From NCBI GenBank assembly GCA_013373085.1, contig JABXIM010000084.1, positions 1 to 44,325 on the forward strand: 44,325 nucleotides of DNA. The letters are read 5' to 3'. The DNA comes from Oceanospirillaceae bacterium. GTDB lineage: Bacteria; Pseudomonadota; Gammaproteobacteria; Pseudomonadales; Balneatricaceae. Both the position numbers and the translations under genes were made by a program. Below, piece after piece: positions 1-9,460 of this stretch. Within the stretch, counting starts at the first letter, position 1. Every line of letters starts with the position of its first letter. A model generated the notes under the pieces. The model was not told where the DNA came from. It saw only the letters and a list, made by a program, of their open reading frames with translations, and ran no database searches.

Positions 1-1602
1 ATCGTTGATCTGCTTGAAGTTGTCCAGGTCGAGGTAGAACAGCGCCAGCTGCTTGCCGGTACGGCGCATCTTACGCAGCTCCTGATCGAGCTGTTCACGG
101 AACAGGCGGCGGTTGCCGAGCTGGGTCAACGGATCGTAGAACGCCAGTTGCTCGATCTGCGCCTGGCTCTGCTTCTGCGCCGAAATATCCTCGCTGATAC
201 CAACGAAATGGTTCACGCTGGCGTCATCCTCCACGATCGGCGATACCGAAAGCGTCGACCAGAACAACGCGCCGGACTTCTTGCGCGCCCGCAGCTCGCC
301 GTGCCAGTCGCGTCCGCTTTTCAGCAGGTTCCACATCTCGCGGAAGGTTTCATCATCGGTATCGTCGCCCTGCAGCAGGCGCAACTGCTGCCCCTGAACT
401 TCCTCGGCGGCGTAACCGGTTACCTGGCAGAACTCTTCGTTGACATATTCGATCGCGCCGCTGGCGTCCATCACGATCACCATGCTGGAACTCTGCTCCA
501 CCGCCCGCGACAGCTTGCGCAACTGCTCCTCCTGGCGACTGCGCTCCACCGCCAGGCTGATCAGCCGCACCACCTGCTCGATCAGCGTAAGCTGGGCCGG
601 TGTAGGCAGGCCGGCCTGGTAGCTGTAGATACAGAAAGTGCCAAGCACCTCGCCCTGACTGCCGAGCACAGGTTCTGACCAGCAGGCCGCGATACCGGCC
701 TCGCGCCCAAGCTCACGCAGAACTTCGCACCAGGGATGTGTCCGCGCATCCTCGATCAGTACCCGGCGCCCGGTGGCCACCGCAGCGCCGCAAGCGCCGT
801 TACCCTCGACCGCAGGCAGTCCGTCGGCCGCCTGGCAGAAAGCCCCGTTCAAACTCGGCGCCGCGGCAAGCCGCAACCGGCGCTCGTTGTCCAGCAGCAT
901 CACCGAACAGGCGATGTCACTGTAGGCCTCCTCGACCATCCCCACCAGGCGCTTGAGTACCTTGTTGAGCGACTCGCCGCGGACCAGACAGTCCAGCGTC
1001 ATACTCTGCAGCCGGACGCCGACCTCCTCCTGACGCTGCAGGGTGATGTCCTGACCCAGTGACAGCAGGCCGACGCCATTGCGCAGCGGCCGGCGCTGAA
1101 TACTGAAGAGCCGTGGCCGCTGGCCGGCAAACTGCAGCCAGTCCTCGTCGTTCTGGGCACTGCCCTTGCCCAGTGCCAGGCGGTCCTGGGCGATGATGCG
1201 CAGCGCCATCGGCGGCGGGTAAATATCACTGGAACTTTGACCAATAATCTTCTCGGCCGGCAGACCGCAGAGTGTCTGAAAGGCTTCGTTGCAGTCGAGG
1301 TAGCGGCCGTCGCCGCGCTTGATCGTGATCGGATAGGGCACGGCATCGAATGCCGCGCGCAGGTCGTCGATGCCGGACTCGAGACGTTCGATCCGCCCGA
1401 GTAGCTCGCGCCGGTGTACGTACCAGTAAAGCAGCAACAGCGCCGTCGACAGCACCACCAGCCCGGCCAACAGCAGCGTGACATCGGGTTGCCAGAGTCG
1501 TTCGGCGGCCTGTACGGGGCGGGAGAGCAGTAACGTCGCAAAGCATAGCCCGGCCGATAACCGGCCGGCGATGGCGAGCTTTAACGAGCGTCCTGCTGTC
1601 AT
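1..1602 (-). CDS. PAS/GAF/PAS/GGDEF signalling protein, C-terminus cut by window edge
   Basis: I translated this directly: 534 codons stay open to the window edge. A signal-peptide-like start (Ala-x-Ala near residue 32, PVQAAE) is followed by a membrane helix near residues 41-63. Next come a PAS domain (about 80-190), a GAF domain (about 205-355), a second PAS domain (about 365-485) and the start of a GGDEF domain ([14 protein letters not shown], then [11 protein letters not shown]). The GG[DE]EF signature and any EAL domain lie outside, so cyclase activity cannot be judged. The layout is that of a membrane-bound sensor controlling cyclic di-GMP. The ATG overlaps the nfo stop by four bases (ATGA), implying translational coupling. 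Domain calls come from reading motifs and should be good; the ligand is unknown. Confidence 0.88.
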   Translation of the reverse strand, partial: MTAGRSLKLAIAGRLSAGLCFATLLLSRPVQAAERLWQPDVTLLLAGLVVLSTALLLLYWYVHRRELLGRIERLESGIDDLRAAFDAVPYPITIKRGDGRYLDCNEAFQTLCGLPAEKIIGQSSSDIYPPPMALRIIAQDRLALGKGSAQNDEDWLQFAGQRPRLFSIQRRPLRNGVGLLSLGQDITLQRQEEVGVRLQSMTLDCLVRGESLNKVLKRLVGMVEEAYSDIACSVMLLDNERRLRLAAAPSLNGAFCQAADGLPAVEGNGACGAAVATGRRVLIEDARTHPWCEVLRELGREAGIAACWSEPVLGSQGEVLGTFCIYSYQAGLPTPAQLTLIEQVVRLISLAVERSRQEEQLRKLSRAVEQSSSMVIVMDASGAIEYVNEEFCQVTGYAAEEVQGQQLRLLQGDDTDDETFREMWNLLKSGRDWHGELRARKKSGALFWSTLSVSPIVEDDASVNHFVGISEDISAQKQSQAQIEQLAFYDPLTQLGNRRLFREQLDQELRKMRRTGKQLALFYLDLDNFKQIND

Positions 1603-2492
1603 AGTGACCTCCTGGTCGTTTGGCCACCGGAAATAGTGCTGGCGGCAAACCGCCGCAGTAGTTGTATTTCTTCGGCCCAGATACCGCTATCGATGGTCTC
1701 CAGTACCAGCGGTATACCACGAAAACGCCCATCCTGCATGATGAACTCGAACACGGCAAACCCGATCTCGCCGCGGCCGAGTGACTGATGACGGTCAACG
1801 CGACTGCCAAGCGCCGTCTTGGAATCATTCAGATGCATGCCACGCAACCACTCGAAACCGACGATGCGATCGAATTCTGCGAACGCTTGGGCGCAGGCTT
1901 CGGCGCTTCGCAGGTCGTAGCCGGCGGCAAACAGGTGGCAGGTATCGAGGCAGACGCCAACCCGCTCCGGCTGGGCCACCTGTTCCAGTATCCGTGCCAG
2001 ATGCTCGAAACGGTAGCCGAGATTGGTACCCTGACCCGCGGTGCACTCGATCACCGCGACCACCTCCGGTACCGCGCGGTGCGCGATGTCGAGCGACTCG
2101 GCGATACGCGACAGGCAGGCATCGGGCTCGATCTGCTTCAGGTGGCTTCCCGGATGGAAGTTGAGGTAGCGCAGTCCGAGCTGATGGCAGCGCCGCATCT
2201 CATCGATGAAGGCGGTGCGCGAGCGCTCCAGGGCTTCGGGGTCGGGGTGCCCGAGATTGATCAGGTAGCTGTCGTGGGGCAGGATCTGCTCCGGCCCGAA
2301 CCCCAGGCGTTCGCAGTTGGCCTTGAAGGCGGCGATCCGCTCCGCAGTCAGCGGCGGCGCTTCCCAGCGCCGCTGGTTGCGGGTGAACAGCGCGAAGGCG
2401 TTGGCCCCGATCCGCGCGGCGTTGAGCGGCGCCTGGTCGACGCCGCCGCTGGCGCTGACGTGCGCACCGATAAAGTAGGGTTGCTGACTCAT
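1599..2492 (-). CDS. nfo: Endonuclease IV (AP endonuclease)
   Basis: This enzyme cleaves the DNA backbone 5' to abasic sites in base-excision repair, using a three-zinc centre in a TIM barrel. All nine expected metal ligands can be placed: H73, H113, E149, D183, H186, H220, D233, H235 and E265, each offset by four from the E. coli Nfo numbering as I remember it. Typical strings are HPGSH, ECTAGQG, CLDTCH and HLNDSK. The length, 297 aa, is slightly above the usual 280-285 because of an unconserved C-terminal tail. That tail carries the overlap with the downstream GGDEF gene. The start [17 protein letters not shown] fits the family. Confidence 0.96.
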   Translation of the reverse strand: MSQQPYFIGAHVSASGGVDQAPLNAARIGANAFALFTRNQRRWEAPPLTAERIAAFKANCERLGFGPEQILPHDSYLINLGHPDPEALERSRTAFIDEMRRCHQLGLRYLNFHPGSHLKQIEPDACLSRIAESLDIAHRAVPEVVAVIECTAGQGTNLGYRFEHLARILEQVAQPERVGVCLDTCHLFAAGYDLRSAEACAQAFAEFDRIVGFEWLRGMHLNDSKTALGSRVDRHQSLGRGEIGFAVFEFIMQDGRFRGIPLVLETIDSGIWAEEIQLLRRFAASTISGGQTTRRSL

Positions 2493-2533
2493 CGCTACGG
2501 TGCGCTCCGGACGCCACTCGTGTTAGCGTGGAA

Positions 2534-2716
2534 TTACAGTTTGCAGGCGCCGCCGAGGCAGTCGTCAAAATCCATGCTCTCGAGTTCGGCGCGCTCGTCA
2601 CGGCTAACGCGCAAGCGGGCCATCAGCGCCCCTTCGGCGCCCTCGCCTTCGACCACGGCGGCACGTTCGAATACGGCCAGCAGGGTGTTGAGCTCATCGA
2701 GTGTCAGGTCGTTCAT
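2534..2716 (-). CDS. Small conserved-type hypothetical protein downstream of recJ
   Basis: This is a 60-aa acidic protein (MNDLTLDELNTLLAVFERA...) ending in CLGGACKL, with two cysteines five residues apart. I do not recognise a family. Reasons to believe it: a GGAG ribosome-binding site 11 bases before the ATG, same-strand placement 29 bases after recJ and 41 bases before nfo, and a composition suggesting a short helical region. No signal peptide or membrane segment is visible. The two cysteines could bind metal or form a disulfide, but that is a guess. Confidence 0.6.
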   Translation of the reverse strand: MNDLTLDELNTLLAVFERAAVVEGEGAEGALMARLRVSRDERAELESMDFDDCLGGACKL

Positions 2717-2745
2717 CGATTTTTATCTCCAGGCAGCAAACCCCT

Positions 2746-4476
2746 TCAGGGGATGATTTCAAGGTATTCCACCATCAGTTGCAGATTGCGCTGGCCGCGG
2801 AACTCGTTGACGTCGAGCCGGTAGACAACGCGCACGCGCTGCGCCGACTCGTCCGGCCAGGACAGGGTGTCCACATTAAACCAGATGGCGTCTAGGGCAA
2901 GCCCGGATGCCGGCTCCATCAGCACCAGCTTGAGGTGACGCTGGCCCACGATGCGCTGCTGCAGCAGGGCGAATTCGCCGTCGAACAGCGGTTCGGGGAA
3001 CTGTTGCCCCCAGGGGCCGCCCTCTCGCAGGCGCTCGGCCAGTTCCAGGTTCAACTCCGCCGCCGTCAGGGCGCCATCGGTCAGCAGCCGCCGCTGCAAC
3101 GCACCCTGGTCCAGCTGGCGCCGGACCTCGGCGTCGAAGGCATCGCTGAAACGTCCGAGGTTGGCGGTATCCAGGGTCAACCCCGCGGCCATGGCATGGC
3201 CGCCGAACTTGCTGACCAGCCCCGGATTCTGCGCCGCGATAGCATCGAGGCCGTCGCGGATATGGAAACCCGGGATCGACCGCGCCGACCCCTTGACCTC
3301 ATCGCCGTCGCCCGGGGCGAAGGCGATGACCGGCCGGTGCACGCGGTCCTTGATACGCGACGCCAGGATGCCGATCACACCCTGGTGCCAGCCCTCGTCG
3401 TAGAGACAGAGCCCCATCGGCAGCGAATGCTCGTCCAGCGACAGCCGCTCCAGCGAGCTCAGCGCCTGCTGCTGCATTTCCTGCTCGATGCCGCGCCGCT
3501 CGCGGTTGAGGTCATCAAGGGTACGGGCCAGCTCCAGCGCCCGGTCCCAGTCGTCGCACAGCAGGCACTCGATACCGATCGACATGTCCTCGAGACGCCC
3601 GGCCGCATTGAGACGCGGCGCCAGCGCGAAACCCAGATCGCTCGCCACCAGCCGTTCCTGTCGCCGCCCCGAGACCTCGATCAGGGCCCGGATACCGGGC
3701 CTTGTCTGACCGGCGCGGATACGCTGCAGGCCCTGGTGTACCAGCACCCGGTTGTTGTGTTCCAGCGCCACCACGTCGGCCACGGTACCGAGCGCCACCA
3801 GATCCAGAAGCGACGCCAGATTCGGCGGGGTACGGCCCTGGAACCAGCCCTGTGCCTGCAGCGCCCGGCGCAGCGCGATAAGGACGTAGAAAATCACCCC
3901 GACGCCGCAGGTCGACTTGGCGATGAAGTCACAGCCGGGCTGATTCGGATTGACGATGGCGCAGGCCGCCGGCAACTCGCGGCCAGCCAGGTGATGATCG
4001 GTGACAATGACATCGAGGCCGAGCTCATTGGCCCGCGCCACGCCGTCGATGCTGGAAATGCCGTTGTCGACGGTGATCAGCAAGCGCGGCTCCTGCTGCG
4101 CCGCGACCTCGACGATCTCGGGGCTCAGGCCGTAGCCGTATTCGAAGCGGTTGGGCACCAGGTAGTCGACGCGACCGGCTCCCATCATGCGCAGCCCCAG
4201 CACCGCCACCGCGGTGCTGGTCGCCCCGTCGCAGTCGAAATCGCCGACCACCAGCACCGGCTCGTTGCCGGTCACCGCCGGCACCAGGCGCTCCACCGCG
4301 GCATCGAGCCCCTGCAGCCCTGCGTCAGGCAGCAGCTCGTGCAGGGTGCGGCCAAGCCGGTCCAGCGACTCGATGCCACGGGCGGCGTAGATCCGGGCCA
4401 GAACAGGATCGGTCTCGCTGAAGATCGGCAGCGAGGTATCGGGCGTGGGACGGCGTTCAATCAGTACGTCTGGCAT
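2746..4476 (-). CDS. recJ: Single-stranded-DNA-specific exonuclease RecJ
   Basis: RecJ degrades single-stranded DNA 5' to 3' in RecF-pathway recombination, mismatch repair and base-excision repair. DHH phosphoesterase motifs are clear: DFDCDGATS (79-87), DNG (137-139), TDHH (159-162) and, in the DHHA1 part, GGHAMAAG (425-432). The remaining C-terminus matches the OB-type domain that follows in RecJ. The length of 576 aa is normal. The gene begins seven bases after the ElyC-like gene and is followed by the 60-aa protein and nfo, so the set may form one repair-related transcript, which also carries the GGDEF gene. Confidence 0.97.
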   Translation of the reverse strand: MPDVLIERRPTPDTSLPIFSETDPVLARIYAARGIESLDRLGRTLHELLPDAGLQGLDAAVERLVPAVTGNEPVLVVGDFDCDGATSTAVAVLGLRMMGAGRVDYLVPNRFEYGYGLSPEIVEVAAQQEPRLLITVDNGISSIDGVARANELGLDVIVTDHHLAGRELPAACAIVNPNQPGCDFIAKSTCGVGVIFYVLIALRRALQAQGWFQGRTPPNLASLLDLVALGTVADVVALEHNNRVLVHQGLQRIRAGQTRPGIRALIEVSGRRQERLVASDLGFALAPRLNAAGRLEDMSIGIECLLCDDWDRALELARTLDDLNRERRGIEQEMQQQALSSLERLSLDEHSLPMGLCLYDEGWHQGVIGILASRIKDRVHRPVIAFAPGDGDEVKGSARSIPGFHIRDGLDAIAAQNPGLVSKFGGHAMAAGLTLDTANLGRFSDAFDAEVRRQLDQGALQRRLLTDGALTAAELNLELAERLREGGPWGQQFPEPLFDGEFALLQQRIVGQRHLKLVLMEPASGLALDAIWFNVDTLSWPDESAQRVRVVYRLDVNEFRGQRNLQLMVEYLEIIP

Positions 4477-4483
4477 TCTATTC

Positions 4484-5275
4484 TCAGGCCTCCGGGGCCG
4501 GGAACAGCGCGTCGGTGCGGCCCAGCAGATGATAGATCAGCAAACCGGTCCACTCCCGCGTTCCGGTGACGAAATCACGCAGGTTGACCGCGAACTGCGG
4601 CCGGTAGCGGCCATCGGTATCGTAGTAGTCGACCGGATAGGGAATCACCTGCCAGCCGAGTTCACGGAAGATGCCGACCGAACGCGGCATGTGATACGCC
4701 GACGTCACCAGCAGCCAGGGTTCGGACGGCACGCCGCCGAGGCGCTGCGCACTCTCGTGGGCGTTTTCCCAGGTGTTGCGGGCATCGCGCTCGAAAATGA
4801 CCTTGCCGGTATCGAGCGGCAGGCTCTCGAGCCAGGCACGGGCCACGTCGGCGCCGCGGTGCTCGGGGTGCAGCACCGAGGCCGAACCGCCGGTTACCAC
4901 GACCCGGGCGTCCGGGTAACGCTGCATCAGCGCCGGCAGCAGCATCAGCCGCTCGGCGGCCATGTTGAACTGCGGCTGCCCCCAGCGGACGCTCAGCTCC
5001 GCGTCCTCGCTGCCGCCCAGCACCATGATGCCGGCGACCTGCTCCGGCAACGGCGCGCGGGGAAAGCGGGTTTCCAGCGGCTGCAGCAGCAGGTCGCCGA
5101 CAGGCAGCGCCAACAGCAACGCCGCCGGGACCGCAATCAGCGTCAGCAGCACCCGGGCGTAACGCCGGCCCAGCCAGAGCCCGACGACGCCAGCGAGCAG
5201 CAGCAGCACCAGCAGGTTGTCGGGCTGCAGCGCCAGCCAGAGGGTCTTGGATAGCAGAAAGAGTGCGTTTTCCAT
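4484..5275 (-). CDS. YdcF/ElyC-like DUF218 envelope protein
   Basis: This 263-aa protein has two N-terminal membrane helices (about residues 14-35 and 40-62) followed by a periplasmic DUF218 domain. Signature pieces are IMVLGGS (84-90), VVVTGGSAS, ARNTWENA and VTSAYHMPRS. E. coli ElyC, with the same layout, affects peptidoglycan and lipid-carrier metabolism; that function is family knowledge, not shown here. The start codon lies one base from a palindromic element, so the native leader has been replaced. No good Shine-Dalgarno is visible beyond an AGG inside the element arm. It lies directly upstream of recJ. Confidence 0.9.
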   Translation of the reverse strand: MENALFLLSKTLWLALQPDNLLVLLLLAGVVGLWLGRRYARVLLTLIAVPAALLLALPVGDLLLQPLETRFPRAPLPEQVAGIMVLGGSEDAELSVRWGQPQFNMAAERLMLLPALMQRYPDARVVVTGGSASVLHPEHRGADVARAWLESLPLDTGKVIFERDARNTWENAHESAQRLGGVPSEPWLLVTSAYHMPRSVGIFRELGWQVIPYPVDYYDTDGRYRPQFAVNLRDFVTGTREWTGLLIYHLLGRTDALFPAPEA

Positions 5276-5276
5276 A

Positions 5277-5439
5277 GGAGCCTGTCGGACTTACCACCGG
5301 CCTACTGCGGAAAAGCCGATTCTGGCCATTTTTTGAGCTCTTCCTTGTTAAATAGAACCACTATTCTCCGCAAAAGAGCTCAAAAACTGGCTCAGAACGG
5401 TCTTCCCCTCGCTACGACCGGGTAAGTCCGACAGGCTCC
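5277..5439. repeat. 163-bp palindromic MITE-like element
   Basis: It is bounded by a perfect 19-bp inverted repeat; the outer bases are GGAGCCTGTCGG on the left and CCGACAGGCTCC on the right. A second, internal inverted repeat (TTTTTGAGCTCTT with its complement) surrounds a small AATAG/CTATT hairpin. There is no coding capacity. It fills most of the gap between thrC and the ElyC-like gene and abuts the latter's ATG. I cannot assign it to an insertion-sequence family and see no clear target duplication. Confidence 0.75.
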
Positions 5440-5510
5440 AGAGAGCCTATCGGACTTAACACTGGCCTACTGCGGCCGAGCCGACGACCGGCTAAGCCCG
5501 AAAGACTCCT
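5440..5510. repeat. Internally deleted, degenerate copy of the adjacent palindromic element
   Basis: The first 30 or so bases (AGAGCCTATCGGACTTAA then CTGGCCTACTGCGG) and the last 25 (ACGACCGGCTAAGC then GAAAGACTCC) match the two ends of the neighbouring element with several changes. The whole middle is missing. The two copies are head to tail with no spacer. It sits after the thrC stop codon and may act as a weak transcription terminator through its inverted ends. Confidence 0.6.
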
Positions 5511-5545
5511 AGCGCCAGTCTCAGTTCAGCCCGGATGCGATACAG

Positions 5546-6940
5546 TCAGGCCTTGTGAACGTGGGAAGCCAGGAACTGCTGTACCGTCGCCAGGTCGTTG
5601 GCCAGCACTTCGTAGCGTTCCTCGCGCTCGAACAGGTCTGCCATATGTTCCGGCAACTGCGGCGACTCGAGGCCTGCCTTGACCACCGGGTCCGGGAACT
5701 TCACCGGGTGCGCGGTCGCCAGGGTGATCATCGGCACGCTGTGGTCGCGGTTGCACTCGCGCGCGGCCTTCACGCCGATCGCGGTGTGGGGGTCGAGCAG
5801 GTAACCGCTGGCGTCGTGCACCTCGCGGATCACCTGGCAGGTGGTTTCGTCATCGACCGCATAGCTGTCGAACAGCTCACGCACCTTGCTCCAGCGCGCC
5901 TCGTCCAGCTGTACCGCTTCGTTGCGGAAACGGGCCATCAGGTCGGCGACGGCGACGCCGTCACGGTCGTAGACGTCGAACAGCAGGCGTTCGAAGTTCG
6001 ACGACACCATGATGTCCATCGACGGCGACAGCGTGTGCACCAGCTCGCCACGACTCATGTCGTTGCCGGAAATGACGCGATGCAGGATGTCGTTGCGGTT
6101 GGTGGCGACCACCAGCTGCGCGATCGGCAGGCCCATTTGCTTCGCCAGGTAGCCGGCGAAGATGTCACCGAAGTTGCCGGTCGGTACCGAGAACGCCACC
6201 GGGCGGTGCGGACCGCCCACCGCCAGCGCGGCGGCGAAGTAATAGACGATCTGGGCCATGATGCGGGCCCAGTTGATCGAGTTGACCGCACCGAGCTTGA
6301 GGCCCTTGAGGAAGCCCTGGTCGGCGAAGCTGTCCTTGACCATCTGCTGGCAGTCGTCGAAGTTGCCTTCCAGCGCGATGTTGAAGACGTTATCGGCCAG
6401 CACCGTGGTCATCTGGCGACGCTGCACTTCGGATACACGCTGGTACGGATGCAGGATGAAGATATCGAGGTGATCGCTGTGGCGGCAACCCTCGATCGCC
6501 GCGGACCCGGTGTCGCCGGAGGTCGCACCCATGATCACCAGGCGCTCGCCGCGCTTGGCCAGCACATGGTCCATCAGTCGGCCCAGCAGCTGCAGCGCGA
6601 AGTCCTTGAATGCCAGGGTCGGGCCGTGGAACAGCTCCAGCACCCACTCGTTGGCGTCCAGCTGTACCAGCGGTGCCACCGCCTTGTGCTGGAAGCTGGC
6701 ATAGGTCTCGTCAACCATGCGCTTGAGGTCGGCGTCGTCGATACAGTCGGAGACGAACGGCTGAATGATCTTGAACGCCAGCTCGTGGTACGGCAGGCCG
6801 GCCCAGGAAGCGATCTCCTCGGTGCTGAAGCTCGGCAGCTGTTCCGGTACATAGAGGCCGCCATCGCTGGCGAGGCCCGCCAGCAGCACTTCTTCAAAGT
6901 TCAGCGCCGGAGCCTGGCCCCGGGTGGAAATGTATTTCAC
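5546..6940 (-). CDS. thrC: Threonine synthase
   Basis: This PLP enzyme makes threonine from O-phosphohomoserine. The Schiff-base lysine is K112 in HGPTLAFKDF, and the phosphate/PLP-binding loop is GATSGDTGS (136-144). The N-terminus, MKYISTRGQAPALNFEEVLLAGLASDGGLYVP, is characteristic of the proteobacterial form (split here only for reading: MKYISTRGQ, then SDGGLYVP). The length of 464 aa is normal. The start is GTG, with GAGG about 11 bases before it. The gene begins ten bases after hom, so the two are almost certainly co-transcribed. Confidence 0.97.
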   Translation of the reverse strand: MKYISTRGQAPALNFEEVLLAGLASDGGLYVPEQLPSFSTEEIASWAGLPYHELAFKIIQPFVSDCIDDADLKRMVDETYASFQHKAVAPLVQLDANEWVLELFHGPTLAFKDFALQLLGRLMDHVLAKRGERLVIMGATSGDTGSAAIEGCRHSDHLDIFILHPYQRVSEVQRRQMTTVLADNVFNIALEGNFDDCQQMVKDSFADQGFLKGLKLGAVNSINWARIMAQIVYYFAAALAVGGPHRPVAFSVPTGNFGDIFAGYLAKQMGLPIAQLVVATNRNDILHRVISGNDMSRGELVHTLSPSMDIMVSSNFERLLFDVYDRDGVAVADLMARFRNEAVQLDEARWSKVRELFDSYAVDDETTCQVIREVHDASGYLLDPHTAIGVKAARECNRDHSVPMITLATAHPVKFPDPVVKAGLESPQLPEHMADLFEREERYEVLANDLATVQQFLASHVHKA

Positions 6941-6950
6941 GTTAGTATCC

Positions 6951-8252
6951 TCAGTCCTTCAGCTGCTCGACACGGATGCGGGTGATCTTGCCGAGGATGT
7001 CGTCCAGCGCCTCGATCTGGGCGATAGCATCGTTCATCACACGCTCTTTGACGCGCTGGGTCAGAATGATCACCGGCACCTGATCGGCGGTGGTTTCCTT
7101 CTGGATGATCGCCTCGATATTGATGCCGCTGTCACCGAAGATCTTGGTGATATGCGCCAGGACGCCCGGACGCTCGATCGCGTGGATGCGCAGATAGTAA
7201 GCGGATTCGATTTCCTCGGCCGGCAGCACCGGCAGATCCGACAGCGCACCCGGCTGGAACGCCAGGTGCGGCACACGATTGCCGTTTTCCAGAGTCAGGG
7301 TGCGGACCACGTCGACAACGTCGGCCACCACCGCCGAAGCGGTCGGCTCGGCGCCGGCGCCGGCGCCGTAGTAAAGGGTCTGTCCAACGGCGTCACCATC
7401 GACCATCACGGCGTTCATCACGCCCTCGACGTTGGCCAGCAGCAGCTCCTTCGGAATCAGGGTCGGGTGCACCCGCAGCTCGATACCATCCGGCGTGCGG
7501 CGGCTGATCCCCAGGTGCTTGATGCGGTAGCCGAGCTCCTCGGCGAACTTGACGTCGTCCTGGGTAATCTTGCTGATGCCCTCGGTATAGGCCTTTTCGA
7601 ACTGCAGCGGGATACCGAACGCCAGCGAGGCCAGAATGGTCAGCTTGTGCGCGGCGTCGATACCCTCGACATCGAAGGTCGGATCGGCTTCTGCGTAGCC
7701 CAGCGCCTGCGCTTCGGCCAGCACGTCGGCAAAGTCGCGGCCCTTGTCGCGCATCTCGGTCATGATGAAGTTGCCGGTGCCGTTGATGATGCCGGCCAGC
7801 CAGTTGATCTGGTTCGCGGCCAGGCCTTCACGGATCGCCTTGATGATCGGAATGCCGCCGGCAACCGAAGCTTCGAACGCCACCATGACATTGTTCTTCT
7901 GCGCCGCCTCGAAGATTTCGTTGCCGTGCACGGCGATCAGCGCCTTGTTGGCGGTGACAACGTGCTTGCCGTGTTCGATGGCGGTAAGCACCAGCTTGCG
8001 GGCGACGTCGTAGCCACCGATCAGCTCGATGACGATATCGATTTCCGGGTTGGTGGCCACCGCAAAAATATCGGAGGTGACATCAATGCCGCTGGTATCG
8101 CAGTTCGGGTTTTCGCGACGCGCGCCCACCTGGGCGACGATAATTCGCTGGCCGGCGCGACGGCTGATTTCGTCTTCGTTGCGCTTCAGTACGTTGAAAG
8201 TACCGCTGCCTACGGTACCCAGCCCACAGATACCAACTTTAACCGGTTTCAA
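6951..8252 (-). CDS. hom: Homoserine dehydrogenase
   Basis: This enzyme reduces aspartate semialdehyde to homoserine, the branch point to threonine and methionine. A Rossmann motif GLGTVGSG (10-17) opens the NAD(P)-binding domain. The catalytic domain follows (GIINGTGNFI, LAEAQALGYAEADPTFD). A C-terminal ACT domain (about 352-429, IHAIERPGVLAHI) is the usual site of threonine feedback. Monofunctional, 433 aa, typical of Pseudomonas-like genomes. Translation starts at TTG with GAGG nine bases upstream; a weak start codon on a biosynthetic gene is worth confirming. thrC follows immediately. Confidence 0.97.
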   Translation of the reverse strand: MKPVKVGICGLGTVGSGTFNVLKRNEDEISRRAGQRIIVAQVGARRENPNCDTSGIDVTSDIFAVATNPEIDIVIELIGGYDVARKLVLTAIEHGKHVVTANKALIAVHGNEIFEAAQKNNVMVAFEASVAGGIPIIKAIREGLAANQINWLAGIINGTGNFIMTEMRDKGRDFADVLAEAQALGYAEADPTFDVEGIDAAHKLTILASLAFGIPLQFEKAYTEGISKITQDDVKFAEELGYRIKHLGISRRTPDGIELRVHPTLIPKELLLANVEGVMNAVMVDGDAVGQTLYYGAGAGAEPTASAVVADVVDVVRTLTLENGNRVPHLAFQPGALSDLPVLPAEEIESAYYLRIHAIERPGVLAHITKIFGDSGINIEAIIQKETTADQVPVIILTQRVKERVMNDAIAQIEALDDILGKITRIRVEQLKD

Positions 8253-8607
8253 ATCAATACCTCACTCGTTGCGGAGTCGATCCGGACGCGCCCGCGGCCA
8301 CGAAGGCCCTGGCTTCGCACCGCCGCGTCCGCGGCAAAAATGGGCAGGTATTATAGCGGTTGTTGGCGCCAACTTGGATAGGGTGACGGGAATAAAGGGG
8401 AAAGGAGGAAGGCGTTACAGCTGAGGCGTGACGGGTAACGCGGAAATGACGCCACCCAGCCAACCCCCCGCCCCGGAACGGAGCCTTCCATGATGGGTTA
8501 CGCGACGCCCGAAAGCCGCTGGAAACGACCAGATGATCGTGATCGCGCCACTCCACCCATCCTACGCCTGGCCCGCCCCGCGTCCTGCGCGAGGTTACAT
8601 ATCGCGG
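8253..8607. other. Intergenic region between hom and dsbC holding a mosaic repeat
   Basis: No gene of convincing quality lies here. From about 8428 the bases belong to the dispersed repeat family listed separately. The remaining part, next to hom, is the hom leader. A possible -10 (TATAAT-like ATTATA read on the minus strand, near 8350-8355) is visible without a good -35. Confidence 0.5.
8428..8573 (-). repeat. Dispersed repeat, mosaic copy E
   Basis: On the minus strand the segment ending at 8428 (GTGGCGTC, then GTTACCCGTCAC) matches 25 of 28 bases with the end module of the copy before dapB. The next portion (GGGTTACGCGACGCCCG then CCACCCATCCTACG) resembles other modules but runs the opposite way. 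It therefore looks like a rearranged fragment of the family. Confidence 0.5.
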
Positions 8608-9357
8608 TTATTCGGAAACGATGCCCAGCATCTGTGCCAGACGATCAGCGGGCACGTAACCGGGCACCAGGCTGCCGTCGGGGAATACCAGCGCCGGGGT
8701 GCCGGTGACGCCGACCTTCTGACCCAGCATGAACTGATCCATCACCGGCGAGTCGCAGTCCTTGGGCTCGATGGAGCCGCCGCTTTTCACCTTGGTCAAG
8801 TCGTCGGGCCGCTGCGCCGGGTCGTCGCACCAGATCGACTGCATCTTGGCGTAGGCGCCGGAACGCTGACCACCGCGCGGGAAGGCCAGGTAATCGACCT
8901 GGATACCGAGCTCATTGAGTCTGGACACCTCCTGGTGCAGCTTGCGGCAGTAGGGACAGTCGACATCGGTAAAGACAGCGATGGTCGCCTTGACCTCACC
9001 CTCGGGCTTGAACGAAATGCGGTCTTCCGCCGCGACTTCGGCGATCAGCGCCTGGCGCTTGGTTTTCAGCTTTTCCTCGGTCAGGTTGACGAAGCCCTGC
9101 TCGTCGCTGAGGCGGTAAAGCTGGCCAAGCATGAAGTATTCACCCTTCTCGTCGGCATAGAGCACTTCGCCGGTGCCCAGCACCACCTCGTAAATGCCCG
9201 GCATCTTCGACGGAACCACCGAATCCACCGGAATACGGGCGTCGACTTTCATCAGCTGGCTGGTGATGGTATCGACCACACCCTGCTCCACTTCGGCCGC
9301 CTGCAGCGCCCCGCTTACAGTCATCGCCAGCAGGGCGCCCAGGATAGTTTTACGCAT
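8608..9357 (-). CDS. dsbC: Thiol:disulfide interchange protein DsbC
   Basis: A periplasmic disulfide isomerase that reshuffles wrong disulfides and is kept reduced by DsbD. It has a signal peptide with LQA-A cleavage near residue 20, an N-terminal dimerisation domain, a linker helix and a thioredoxin domain. The active site is CPYC (C134, C137), the cis-proline loop is TGTP (218-221), and the structural pair C177/C201 is present. The length of 249 aa is slightly more than in E. coli. GAGG precedes the ATG by about six bases. Position between xerD and hom is the conserved Pseudomonas arrangement. Confidence 0.96.
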   Translation of the reverse strand: MRKTILGALLAMTVSGALQAAEVEQGVVDTITSQLMKVDARIPVDSVVPSKMPGIYEVVLGTGEVLYADEKGEYFMLGQLYRLSDEQGFVNLTEEKLKTKRQALIAEVAAEDRISFKPEGEVKATIAVFTDVDCPYCRKLHQEVSRLNELGIQVDYLAFPRGGQRSGAYAKMQSIWCDDPAQRPDDLTKVKSGGSIEPKDCDSPVMDQFMLGQKVGVTGTPALVFPDGSLVPGYVPADRLAQMLGIVSE

Positions 9358-9460
9358 AATGTCCTCAATCTCAGATCAGGTTGTCCGTTACCGCTCAGAC
9401 GGATTCGAGTGCCGCTAGTTCCCAGAGTATATCTCAAAGACCATAAGGCAGGCGCGGTGA

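Noticed and set aside
2935-4569. 544-codon plus-strand frame opposite recJ
   Set aside because: Antisense shadow in GC-rich DNA; composition is rich in Arg, Gln and His as expected from the reverse of a real gene.
5555-8381. Plus-strand frames of 476 and 485 codons opposite thrC and hom
   Set aside because: Shadows of two unmistakable biosynthetic genes.
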